Shown here piece by piece: positions 54,010-64,000 of a DNA stretch of 64,000 bases; positions within the stretch are counted from its first letter, which is position 1, and every line of letters starts with the position of its first letter. The position numbers and the translations under genes are program-made. Below the pieces are notes generated by a model. The model made no database searches. It was not told the DNA's origin and was given only the letters and a program-made list of their open reading frames with translations. Origin of the DNA: Paramyrothecium sp. XJ0827 (Eukaryota; Ascomycota; Sordariomycetes; Hypocreales; Stachybotryaceae); the NCBI GenBank assembly GCA_020881915.1, contig JAJFPB010000001.1, positions 4,030,001 to 4,094,000 of the forward strand. Direction: 5' to 3'.

Positions 54010-54997
54010 GATTGCTGACAGATGGCAGTACCCAAGGCAGTTCAGTATAGGATTTCTTTCATCTTGGATGCACCAGAAGATTGATGTTTGTGTCGGTAGC
54101 CATTACCATGCTAGGCCCTGAGACTGGGGGCTTCATGGAGAACGGCAATAGATCGATAGTTTTGCCAGGGACGCGCCACTGGCCGCAGCGCGTTGTCGAT
54201 CGCGCGAAAATGCTACCAAGTCACGTGGTGAGAGGGAAGCTCTGGGGCTCAGAACCATGTCTCGAGCTTGTACCTGTCCCGCTGACTCACTTCATGAGAA
54301 TCGCGTGACCATACCTTCCTTACTAGTTTGAGTGCCTGCTATAGTAAGGTCCTTATGGTTTGTAAGACCTCTTACAATTCGCTCAAGGTAATGTAGAAAG
54401 TCTCTCCTGGCTGTGTTACGAAAATGTACCTTAAAGTAAGGTAATTGCCAACAAACATCCCTTGCCTTACCTACCTTACAATACAGTATTCAAGGTACCT
54501 AAGGTAGGCAGCAAGAGCGGCGCCGTGACTTGTCCAAGCCAAACGCGGTAGCTCACTAATCTGTTTCGGGCGCGGTCACCTTGAAGTCGGATGCCTGAAG
54601 GCTGGATTGTCATAAGTGGGGCTGAACATCCAACGTCACCCGCCAATAAGTTTTGTCTTGTTCACTTTTCCTGCAAGAGCCCGGTCCATGTGCCTTTCTT
54701 CGACAACAACCAGCCCTTGCAATTCAACAAAGACCTGACAGCAACAACAACGTCAGGCTACCTGGATCGTCAATGAAGAAAGCTCGCACCATCTTCCTGC
54801 ATTAACTCTTGTCTGCATCCGGCTCGTAGCGGATTCCAACAAGTCCTTGGTCGTGCCAACACGCGCCAGAGCTCATTTCAGAGTTGTCAAGCGGCCATTT
54901 ACTACATTTCCTCGCAGAAGTACCGAGCAAGATCGACGTCAAAGACCACGAGGCGAGGACTACTTTCTTCTGCCGCGCGACACCTTTTTGAGCCACA
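54010..54997. promoter_or_regulatory. Divergent MPH1-MEX67 region
   Basis: 988 bp with no supported gene. CGCGAAAA at 54203-54210, 194 bp upstream of the MPH1 ATG, resembles the MBF/SBF or E2F core. TACCTTA-type words are clustered at 54425-54510. The MEX67 leader is the last 250 bp. Confidence 0.45.
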
Positions 54998-57216
54998 ATG
55001 GCCCCGAGGGGTTCTCGTACTCAAGGTGCCTCGTCAGGCCGCGGTGGGAAATCCAGCACCGCAGCTCCAAAAGGAACATCAAGAGGCGGTATTCAAAAGA
55101 GAAAGGGTGGCGCTGTCAGAACAGATGTGGACGGCGACCTTGATATGGACTCTGCCGGTCGAAAGGCCCAGAGAACAGCGGCTGGGGGTTCTAGCAGCTC
55201 ACGGAGTCGGCCACCTACGCGGTCTTCTTCTACTGCGAACCCCCGCGGCGCATCAAAGGCTGCGCAGACTATTCTCAAGCACCTCGGCAATGGCGACTCA
55301 ACGAGTATAGCCTCGCGCATTTCGAACTCCGCTTCGATACGGCCCACCAGATCCCGAAGACAAGATCTGGCCGACTTGACATTCTTGCGCGTTAATGGAT
55401 TGAAACAAAGCAAAGCGGCCAGCAACCCGGATGGCGGCCTCAGCGACTTGCTCAGTTTCCTCGAACGAAAAGCACTCGGACTCTCGACAGGATCAAAGCG
55501 ACGTATCACGATCAAGAAGGTATGTTAATCATTACGGAACTCCGGGCGCGCCACTATTCTGCCGGATGTCGGAAGTCAACCTATGTATGAAGCGCCATAT
55601 CTGGGAGATGTTCTCACCGGCCGAATACAAATCGTGTTTTGAGCGCCTTAGACAAGCCGTCTCTTTCTAGCCTGCTAACATGGCATAGTCACACTTGGTG
55701 GGGGATTATGTCTTCATAGGAGCCAGTGCAGAGGACGCGGAGGATATCCTCAAGGTTAACACCTTCCAATTTGCTGGGACTCCGTTGGAGATTGTAGAAT
55801 CAACAGAGGGCTTGGGCGTTCATAGCAAGGCGACAGAGTCTAGGGAAACTCAGGAGCTGCGCGCTCGCCTCCAGTCAATCCTGAGCCAGCGCTACATCGG
55901 AGAGACAAAGCTCCTCAAACTGGATGCGCTGGCTGCAGACGTGGATTTGGTGAATCTCGGCATGTTTGCCAATCGTGAGAGGGCCCTCAAGACTTTCAAA
56001 GGGCTCATGGCCATTTGCGACAGTCTCTTCAAGACCCTGAAAGAAAAACAAGACGCCATTGAGAGCATCAGCCTCGCGAACAACAACATCGACGATGTGG
56101 CGCAGGTTGAGGTAGTCGCAACTACCTTTCCGCAACTCAAGAATCTGGACATGAGCGGCAATCAAATCAGCAGCATGCAAGGTTTAGATCGATGGAAAGG
56201 CAAGTTTAAGGACCTTGAAACCATCTACATGACCGGAAACCCGATCGAAGCGGCCGATCCCAACTACCAAGCTGCCTTCCTCCAGTGGTTTCCGAAGCTG
56301 CAGATTATCAACGGGACGCAATTAAGGACACCCGAACAGATTGCTGCACAGGCCGAAGCTCTCAAGCCGAAGCCTATACCCCAAAATGGACCCGATTTTC
56401 GTGATGTGAACGGGATTGGGGAGAGTTTCCTTCTTGAATTCTTTACATCATACGACAATGACCGACAAGGCCTGGCATCAAGACTGTACGACAATGGAAG
56501 CCAGTTCTCACTGGCAGTGGATACACAATCTGTCAGGGACGTAAATGCACCCGCTCCGCTACCTTGGGGGTCATATATCAAGCTTTCGAGGAATCTCATG
56601 AAGATCAACAGCCAAAGTGCTCGTTTTCAACGGCTGTTAAAAGGTGGTCATGTCATTAACGACCTATGGAAGACTCTACCGGCTACGCGGCACCCGAACA
56701 TCAAGGAAGACTTGTCCAAGTATATCATGGACTGCCATCCGTTGACGGGTTTGGTGGATCCTAGCGGCCAGAGCCCAGCAGGCGTCGACGGACTGATAAT
56801 ATCGGTGCATGGCGAATTCGACGAGTACGACCAGAAGACAGACACCATGGGGAAAAGAAGCTTCTCTCGAACCTTCATCCTCGGCCCCGGTCTACCAGGT
56901 GGCAATCCTATCCGGGTTGTGAGTGACATGCTGTCACTTCGGGCGTACAGCCCCTTGCCAAACGTCTTCGTCGCCACCGAGCCAGTGGCAACGCAACAAA
57001 ATCAACATCAAGCCATGATCACCGAGCTTTCAAAACGCACGAACATGGTCCCTCAGTACTCGGAAATGTGTCTTGTGCAGGTCAACTGGGACTTTGACAA
57101 GGCCCTGGTCATTTTCGAAGAGAAAAAGGTACGTTTATTTGGCCCATAAGAAAGCGAAGAGAGATTGACCAATGCAGGCCCAATTACCACCCGAAGCATT
57201 CGCCGCGCAGCCCTGA
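54998..57216 (+). CDS. MEX67: mRNA export receptor Mex67 (TAP/NXF1 type)
   Basis: Exons are 54998-55519, 55689-57128 and 57178-57216, giving 666 residues. Intron 1 (169 bp) joins ITIKK to SHLVGDYVFIGASAEDAEDI. Intron 2 (49 bp) precedes a 13-codon last exon AQLPPEAFAAQP plus stop. Domains in order: a basic RGG-like N-terminus (about 1-100), an RRM-like region, leucine-rich repeats (IESISLANNNIDDVA, LKNLDMSGNQISSM), an NTF2-like domain (FLLEFFTSYDNDRQGLASRL to about residue 560), and a C-terminal TAP-C/UBA domain (MCLVQVNWDFDKALVIFEEK). Mex67 with Mtr2 carries mRNPs through the nuclear pore. The last exon extends the TAP-C domain. Confidence 0.95.
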
Positions 57217-58983
57217 TAGCTATTTAAGTGGTTATAGGGTAGCCGGCTATTTGGACGTTTTCAGACCGGAGATATTTCACTCTGGATTGAGGAGGCAGGG
57301 GCAACGGCGTGGGGATTACTGTCTTGGAGTTTTGGTTTTAAGCATTACTGCATGGGTGGAGGGCTATATCATAGTTTACGGTTACAATAGTACTATGGGT
57401 TCAGAAGGAAATCGAAGTTACTGTGTGTCGGGTCCATTCAATGGAGGCTTGAAACGAACAAGATTGATTGGGGCGGAACGTTTAGCAATATGAAGTTGCG
57501 AAAGGCTTTACATTGTTATAAAACAAAGCGACAACCCATAAAATATTGCCTAATTATGACGTCGCTCGTGAAATGTATGACCATGTCTGCGGCCCAACGA
57601 GACCTCGGAATTAATTGGTGATGTTTGAGGTAGCCACATGTGGTTCCACCCATGAGAAACCGCGCGCTTTGTTTCGTCACGGGAAGATCTCCTGGCCGCA
57701 TGCAAAGGGCCGTGGGGGATTGGATGCCAAAAAGGCGCTTATGTATGTGATTGATCCACGTTCCGATTGGCGTTTACTGCATGCAAAGCTCATTGGTAGG
57801 AAACGAATGGACAGCTTCGGTCCTCAGTAAGTGTATAGATGTGATAGGCTCATCAGAGAAAGGACGATGTCTTGCATGTAGAACTTGACCTCGCGATTCG
57901 AAAAGAAGCACCAGGAGGCTCGGGGATGCGACGCATCGACGATTGGTAAGGGCGATCGTCATGCCCTGCCCTGTAATCAAAGTGAAAATGGTAGCAAGTG
58001 TCAAAGCAGCCCGTGCGAACGCAGCGGCGTCGTCGTACCCCGCCTTCACCCCAAACCTGCACGAACCTGTTGACGAAAACGCCAGCGGCAAAGGCAACAA
58101 GGACGATTCTCGATGGAAGCGGGGTTCTCATGCACAGCTTAACTGTTCTGGACATTCCACCGTTGCTCTAGAACGGTGAAGGATGCAGTCGGAAATAGGC
58201 CATGAGGTAAGCTGCCATAGCGGACTGATCTATATTCAGCAACCAAAGGCGTCAGTGTACGACGTAGTAGCTTTCGTGGGCGGATCCGATAACACCACAA
58301 AGCATTAACACAGGATCTGTAATATTCCTCGGGTTACAATCCACAGATTTCGAGGCAGAAGGAGCTTCCTCGGATCGCGGCTTACTGTGAGAGACACATG
58401 CCCAACTAATGAGCATGCTAATTAAAGTAAAGTAGGCGATACAGAATAATGAGGGTCAACTGTGCACGGGCCGAAGAGTGGACAATGACCGCAATCGTGC
58501 GCATTGACTTGCATTTCGCAAAAAAACAGTGCTTCATCCTTCGCTCCGGGGGAGAGAGTGTGCGCGACAGGACTGCCAGAGCATTTTGCGCCCCGGAGTG
58601 GGATGCTCCCGGAACAACGGGTAAGCAGCACTGCCTTTCGCGTCCATCCGGTTGACACACGCCAGGAATGGAACTCCAGTATGAGGTGCCCAATTAAGTA
58701 ACCATTGGCCTGTGCCACGGCCACAGTGAGAAGGTTAAATGAAAGACGGTCAGTCAGCACACACGGGTGAGAAATTCTTCTGGCACGGAAAGTCCATCTA
58801 TCTGTTGGAGTAGTCTCCGCTTGGCGCATACTCATGATGCGCGGGAGGTGATACCACAGGATTGTCCGCGGAAGCTGAACACGTCAGTCTGGGCCGGACC
58901 CGTGTGCATGAAGCTTCTCGTTAGTGAGGGTGTTGATCCTAATGTTATGTTAGAGCCTAGGTGCCCTGTTGGTGGTGTTAGTG

Positions 58984-59025
58984 TTGGCTGTTGGCTGTTG
59001 ACTGTTGACTGTTGGCTGTTGGCAG
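58984..59025. repeat. Heptamer minisatellite, six TTGRCTG units
   Basis: Six contiguous heptamers: TTGGCTG x2, TTGACTG x2, TTGGCTG, TTGGCAG. The units differ by single changes. Non-coding. Confidence 0.9.
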
Positions 59026-60584
59026 CCGTCAATACCAGAAGGGGCGACAAGAGACATTTCCGCGCTGTAACAGGTTTGATACCAAACAAAAGATTGCTCA
59101 AGTGCGGACAGCCGGTTGCATCATAACGGCCTCGTCGATGAAGAAAGAAGCAACACACCAAAGGCCCAACATCGACAACAGGGAAGCAACGAGAAGTCTG
59201 CACTTGCAGGGGTGATAGGATAGAGTGCGTTTCAGCCAAGGTTGGAAAAGTGGATTGGCTGCAGGGGTCTGCAGCGCCTTCAGGCGAAGAGCATAGGAAT
59301 ATCGCCGTGCCCCCCCCCCTTCGTAGGCTCTCAGGACCTTGCCGCTCCTGGACATACGAAGCCCGTGCAAGCCTCGTCCCTTACTCGCTTGGGAAGGCAG
59401 GCTCATGGGCTATTCTCACCGTTCAATAGACCCCTCGGCTGATTTCGCGAGACATGCCGTGGTGGTTGTGAGTGCGAGGCGTCATACCACCTCACCCTCG
59501 TGAGAAACACGCGAAATTTTCTGGCGTTTCTTTTCTTTCTCCGATGGCTCTGCTTTTGTGTCTGTATGGTTTTTTCCCCCGCCTGCTGGCTTTTCCGGCT
59601 CTCTAGCACTTCCTCGAAAGTGACACCTCCCTTGTAACGTCATGATGTCTCCGGACGAGACACGGACAAGTTGAGCCGTGCAGTACCCGAAGCCGCATGC
59701 TTAGCATCGCCCGGAAGGCACACAGCACATCACGCATGGCTCATCAGGGCGGCAATTGGGTTTCCCAGGCCTCGCTGAGTTCGTCGAGCCTCACAATCGC
59801 CCCCGATCGGGAGTGGGCAGTCATAAGTGCTGTGATAATGATCTACTGAAAGGTCGTTGCACTGCAGAGGAGGGCGGATACGAGGACCAGTGTTGTGAAA
59901 AAAGAAAGCTGATAGGCCGCCCGTTGGGGCACCCGCTGTGCTGCCCCTTTCCACCGTCGTGTGCCCACTCTCTAAACGGCCAGGGACCAGGCACGTCAGG
60001 TACCAGGGGCCCCGCTCTGGTACTGCCGGCCCACCCACATACTTGCCTGCAGCACTTGAAACCGCGGCAATTGTGCGTACTTTGACCCCGGACAGGTACA
60101 TGCAAGCCTGTGAATGCTCGTGCTATGATTAGACGCAATGGCACGCTGGGCGCGTTCTCTCATTGGCCAATCTCGCACCCGACCCAGCCACTTCCAACAG
60201 TCCAGCAGGATGCACGCCCGAGCCATCTCCAGTCTCATGCCTGCTGTGACTATTGCACAAGGGTCACCAGCTACTCTCGGGCTGGACGCAGCTCTCTGCA
60301 AGCCGAGCTAGCATGTATCGCTACGTCGCCAAGTATGCCCTGAATGTAGCCAATTCTATCAGTCAAGGCGCCCTTGCCAGCTGCCTCCGGGGGTTGCTAC
60401 GGCACATTGCAGGTACCTGGCGGCTTGTAGAGTACCTGGACCCTTCTTCAGGTACCATGTCGCGTTTTCCCTCCACCCACGCCAGTCAGTCAGGCCAGGT
60501 GGGACGACGAGGCCTGTGCATGGTACCTCCTTTTCCTCCCTGTCACCTGCCTGCCCATGCGTACCTGGCACTGTTCTGCCACCC

Positions 60585-60606
60585 CTTCTCTCTCTCTCTC
60601 TCTCTC
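60585..60606. repeat. CT microsatellite in the leader of the 61452 gene
   Basis: An uninterrupted CT/TC tract within a longer pyrimidine-rich stretch. Such tracts are common just upstream of fungal transcription starts. Confidence 0.8.
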
Positions 60607-61451
60607 CCGATCCGTTTTGCTCTCCTCTTCTCCTGCTTCTCCTCCTGTCTTGCTTCTGTTTCTGCTTCTGTTTCTGCTCACCACAGCCGCTTGGTCGCTG
60701 CTCTTCCCCTCCTTGCCGACCTTTTTACCATTCCAGTTCCTCGCACACCCCGTCTGGCACGAGAATCACGAGGAGCCATTGTTGACCTTTATCGATCATT
60801 GCCACAACCGCGTCTCTGCAAATATACCGAACTCGATCTGTCTACAGCCGTCTCATTCGTCCTCCTTCGCGCTACGTTGTGCTGCCAGGAGCATCACCGC
60901 CCGCGTTTTCGATCTTTTTTTACCGTCCAGTAAACTCCTCGACGTCTGAAGCACGCCGCCCCCATCGAACCTGCGACGCGAGTCACCTCAGAATATCAGC
61001 ACATCGTCTGCACTGTGTTGCCTGTCATCCGTACAGCTTGCCGTGCCACAACAAACAATAATTTGAAACCCTAGTTCAGCCGATCGACGCGGTTTCTTGG
61101 GTTCTCTCGTTCTCCCGCCTCGATATTGAGCTTTGCAGTCCAAAGCCCCTATTGTACCTGGTAAGAGACGGTCAACACATCTCGACTAATTCCAGGCCTA
61201 ACCCGCGATAGCAGCGACCGCGTCGCTCTCGACATTTTGTAAAGTGCGACCAAGTCGATCTTTACCACGAGTTCAACCGTTCTCATATTTGTGCTGGGCC
61301 GCGGGAACGCCTCAGCCAAATCAACCCCCTTGGACGCTGCGAATCCCTTACGACTAGCAAACGCTCCCCTCGCCATGTCCTCATAGGTCCGGAACAAACC
61401 CAACGAGATAGTACGGTAATCAGGGCCGCTTCCCTGAGTCGCTTAGGGAAC

Positions 61452-63746
61452 ATGTCGTTTGCAGAGCCACCAAAATCTCTGGACAACTCGTGCACTGTCG
61501 TTCACGACAACACGCTATACTCATTTAACCCCGATGGATTTCTATCGTTGCGCTTGGAAGAGGGCGCAGAATGGAAGGAATTGAAGATGGGTGTTAAGGT
61601 GACGGGGTCAACATGCGTCGGCACTACACCGCCTGATGCTGCTCAGGCTGGCTTCTTCGTCATCGGTGGACAAGCCGAGGGCGGCGATTATAATGGCCTC
61701 CAGAAGTACACGTACTCGACGGGCGAATGGACAACCATTACAGCGGCTGGCGAGGTAACCAACAACCGCAGGTGGCACGCTTCCACATACATTCAAGCGG
61801 ACGATACCATTCTGGTATATGCTGGTACCACCACTGGCGCTGCCGGCCCTAGCTCTCAAACCTTCACCATCAAAGCATCAGAGCCCTACTCAATAAAGGG
61901 CTACTCTTCTATGGCTCCCGCTGGCATCTCGCCCACCCTTCAGCGATGGTCCGCTGCCGATGCCGTTCTTCTCGGTGGCGACGGTGGGAACAACAAGGTG
62001 TATCTCTTCAATCCTACTGCTGGCTGGAGAGATTTCGGAGCTACGCTGGCTGAACCACTCAAGGATACGAGCTTAATGAGAGTGGCTTTGGTCACTGGGG
62101 CTGACGGTTCCCAGAACCTCCTGACTTTTGACATGACAAAGTCTCCCAACGAAGTGAAACGTTTCGTTCTGCAAGATGCCGCTGGCTCACCAATCATGAA
62201 CTCTGCATCTGTTGGTCGTCGCGATTTGACGTTGGGTGATTGGCCCGAATACAATGCAACCCTTGCGCCCACAGAGACTCGTTCCAACTATGCCATGGCA
62301 CAGGGCCCCGATGGCAAGCTCGTGTTCTCTGGTGGCAACACTGAGCACCCAATCCGAATCTTTGATTTCGTCCAGAACAACTGGGTAGATGAGTCTAGGC
62401 TGCTTAGCGAGCAGAAACCGCTGGATCCTACCACTGCATCTGCGTCCATCGATGAAGCCACCTCCACTACGGCCTCAACAAGTTCGGAGGCTACTTCGTC
62501 AGCCACCGAGACATCCATCACGTCTGAGATTACGTCTTCGATTACCAGCAGCTCATTGACGACCACTGCAGCAACAACTGACGCTTTCTCCGGACTTACT
62601 TCCAGCACCGCTGCCCCTTCGGAAACTGCAGCTATCCCCATTGCAGGCGGTGCCGCTGAAGACAACAATTCTATAAGCTCCGGTGCTGTTCTTGGCATTA
62701 CTCTCGGCTCAATTATTGGCTTCCTGGCGCTTCTTGGCCTCCTCCTCATCCTGCTCAGACGTCGCAAGCGTCAGAGCGATACGCACGCTGAGGCTGGACA
62801 AGCACATGGGCCTGGAGACTCTTCTGCTGGCGAAAAGGGCGACATGGGCGCCTTCGCTAAGGAAATTTCGCCACCCGAAACTGGAGCTTTCCGTGGTCAT
62901 CGCCCAACCATGTCCCAGGAGTCCTTCTCGTCCGTAGCCATCCTCATGGGACGCCTAGGACAACCAAAGGCAGGCTTGGCGAGAAAGCCAAGCAACGACA
63001 CATCGCGAAGCTCAGTAAGCTCTCTTCACAAACAGTTCAAGAACAAGATTAGCAAGCCGATCCCGCAAACATCAGAAGCATCCAACTTCCAAGGCTACGG
63101 CGACAAGGGAGTTGCTTTCGCAGCCAACACTGCTGAGCCACGCCCTCGAAATGGTCTATTCCCTGCCGAGGATGGGATCCGCAGGAGCTCTGGTTGGAAC
63201 AAGTATTGGTCAGGTGGTAGCGCTCTCCAGCTGCTCGGTTTCGGAGCACCTCCAGCGCCTCAACGCAACACGGTCGCGTCAGAACGGAGCTCGCGCTATT
63301 CCGAAGCACCAGTGCCTGTACCAAACTCTCGCAGGACTCAAGACTCAGCTACTGTCCCCCCTCTAAACTTTGAGGGCACGGCCGGTCTTAACCGCGTGAA
63401 CTCGGGTAGCCCAATTGTGTCTCAATATTCAGGCGATGTCCATCTCAAAACAGAAATGGCGGGCAAGATCGAACGTCCTCAATCTAGGGCATCTTCTGGT
63501 TATTCGAGTGGAATTCCCGAGAGCATCGCCGATGCTTGGGACCCTGTGGACTCTGACAAGCCCTGGGGCACCGCGCGTGCACCGAGCAGCGCTTATGCCC
63601 CGAGCGTTTATCACAACACCTCGCTTGCCCCCAACAGCACTGGCACTCAACCGCCTTTGGGCGTGAGCACGCAGCCGCAACTTGCAATGGCTTCGAAGTC
63701 GTCAGATATGAGCTGGCTGAACCTCGGAGACCCTCGTCGAATTTGA
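61452..63746 (+). CDS. Kelch-like beta-propeller protein with single transmembrane helix
   Basis: Single-exon, 764 residues. Residues 1-330 look like a Kelch-type propeller: repeated Gly-Gly blades (FFVIGGQAEGGD, AVLLGGDGGNNKVYLFNPTA, GKLVFSGGNTEHPIRIFDFV) and Trp residues spaced 40-60 apart. Residues about 340-405 are an extended Ser/Thr/Ala stalk. Residues about 411-435 form one membrane helix (GAVLGITLGSIIGFLALLGLLLI) followed by RRRKRQ, giving an outside-N, inside-C prediction. The remaining 320 residues are a disordered cytoplasmic tail (Ser/Pro-rich). There is no N-terminal signal peptide, which is odd for this topology. I recall relatives in ascomycetes labelled as pre-mRNA splicing factor CLF1, a label that this sequence does not support. 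A cell-wall or surface sensor role is a guess. Confidence 0.82.
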   Translation: MSFAEPPKSLDNSCTVVHDNTLYSFNPDGFLSLRLEEGAEWKELKMGVKVTGSTCVGTTPPDAAQAGFFVIGGQAEGGDYNGLQKYTYSTGEWTTITAAGEVTNNRRWHASTYIQADDTILVYAGTTTGAAGPSSQTFTIKASEPYSIKGYSSMAPAGISPTLQRWSAADAVLLGGDGGNNKVYLFNPTAGWRDFGATLAEPLKDTSLMRVALVTGADGSQNLLTFDMTKSPNEVKRFVLQDAAGSPIMNSASVGRRDLTLGDWPEYNATLAPTETRSNYAMAQGPDGKLVFSGGNTEHPIRIFDFVQNNWVDESRLLSEQKPLDPTTASASIDEATSTTASTSSEATSSATETSITSEITSSITSSSLTTTAATTDAFSGLTSSTAAPSETAAIPIAGGAAEDNNSISSGAVLGITLGSIIGFLALLGLLLILLRRRKRQSDTHAEAGQAHGPGDSSAGEKGDMGAFAKEISPPETGAFRGHRPTMSQESFSSVAILMGRLGQPKAGLARKPSNDTSRSSVSSLHKQFKNKISKPIPQTSEASNFQGYGDKGVAFAANTAEPRPRNGLFPAEDGIRRSSGWNKYWSGGSALQLLGFGAPPAPQRNTVASERSSRYSEAPVPVPNSRRTQDSATVPPLNFEGTAGLNRVNSGSPIVSQYSGDVHLKTEMAGKIERPQSRASSGYSSGIPESIADAWDPVDSDKPWGTARAPSSAYAPSVYHNTSLAPNSTGTQPPLGVSTQPQLAMASKSSDMSWLNLGDPRRI

Positions 63747-64000
63747 GCAGCTACGGAGCAGTCATTCACTCGTAACAACTAGCGGAGTACAGCCTGTTAT
63801 TCATTTGCGCAATATTTGACGACCATCGGCATTATACCCAGTATATATTGCATCGAGTTGTCCCACTCCATCTTGCTGCTTCCTTGCTTGTGTAAGAGGC
63901 TGGGGATGAGAGTGGGCACACCCTACACCATCCAATTTGGATGGCTGGCATGGGAATGCAAAAGCATGTCACTCTTTATTTCATTTTTCTCCGTCTTTCC
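63747..64000. other. 3' flank of the Kelch-like gene
   Basis: 254 bp of AT-richer 3'UTR-type sequence running to the window edge. Nothing else seen. Confidence 0.5.

Larger units (their letters stand above)
57217..61451. other. 4.2-kb intergenic region, no supported gene
   Basis: Many short ORFs occur in both strands, none with a domain, consistent codon bias or plausible exon chain. Contents seen: a 42-bp heptamer array at 58984-59025, a C10 run near 59310-59320, a (CT)n tract at about 60585-60606, and a strongly pyrimidine-rich leader (60530-61450) that belongs to the downstream gene. Confidence 0.5.

Noticed and set aside
57774..58155. Minus-strand ORFs with a hydrophobic segment (small membrane protein)
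   Set aside because: Two overlapping frames each look partly hydrophobic. I found no convincing splice sites or start context.
60253..60933. 226-codon plus-strand ORF
   Set aside because: Lies in a pyrimidine-rich leader, includes the (CT)n tract translated as Ser/Leu, and has no domain.

Overview
The window is nuclear DNA of a filamentous ascomycete, most likely a Sordariomycete. Genes are compact and often split by short introns of about 50-170 bp with GTRNGT donors, CTRAY branch points and YAG acceptors. Products match filamentous-fungal families (KAR9, MPH1, a QDE-3/Sgs1-type RecQ helicase, fungal ankyrin proteins), and long pyrimidine-rich leaders precede several genes. There are no operons. 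I see no secondary-metabolite cluster, no CRISPR array and no recognisable tRNA or rRNA.

Region 1 (1-16.3 kb) is a housekeeping block: POL5 (5' truncated by the window), proteasome alpha-7 (PRE10), a fungal hypothetical protein, RanGAP (RNA1) head-to-head with cytochrome c1 (CYT1), a small zinc-binding-type protein, and proteasome ATPase RPT1 head-to-head with chaperonin CCT4. Region 2 (16.3-20.9 kb) is sparse. It holds a small three-exon coiled-coil gene and COX17, both of which need splicing to be read, and a decayed alpha/beta-hydrolase. Region 3 (20.9-37 kb) holds a small heat-shock protein with a Gly/Arg/His-rich insert, a conserved protein with a calponin-homology-like C-terminus, the microtubule-orientation protein KAR9 behind about 3 kb of non-coding leader, and the large RecQ helicase. 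Region 4 (37-42 kb) holds a DUF1275 membrane protein and, just after it, an intact 1.86-kb pogo/Fot-type DNA transposon with 49-bp terminal inverted repeats. Region 5 (42.4-57.2 kb) holds a six-exon, about 1,840-residue ankyrin protein whose N-terminus carries a nucleotidyltransferase-like motif set, an Atg33-like mitophagy protein, FANCM-type helicase MPH1, and mRNA exporter MEX67. Region 6 (57.2-64 kb) is 4.2 kb without a supported gene, then a Kelch-like single-pass membrane protein.

Functional links are thematic rather than clustered: proteostasis (PRE10, RPT1, CCT4, sHsp), respiration (CYT1, COX17), recombination and fork repair (SGS1-type, MPH1), and nucleocytoplasmic transport (RNA1, MEX67). 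CYT1 and COX17 share a CCAAT-containing 15-mer promoter element. The two helicase genes share a CGCGAAAA box upstream. PRE10 and RPT1 both have a coding first exon made of the start codon alone. The most novel-looking item is the nucleotidyltransferase-like/ankyrin protein. I see no other candidate for a wholly new system.
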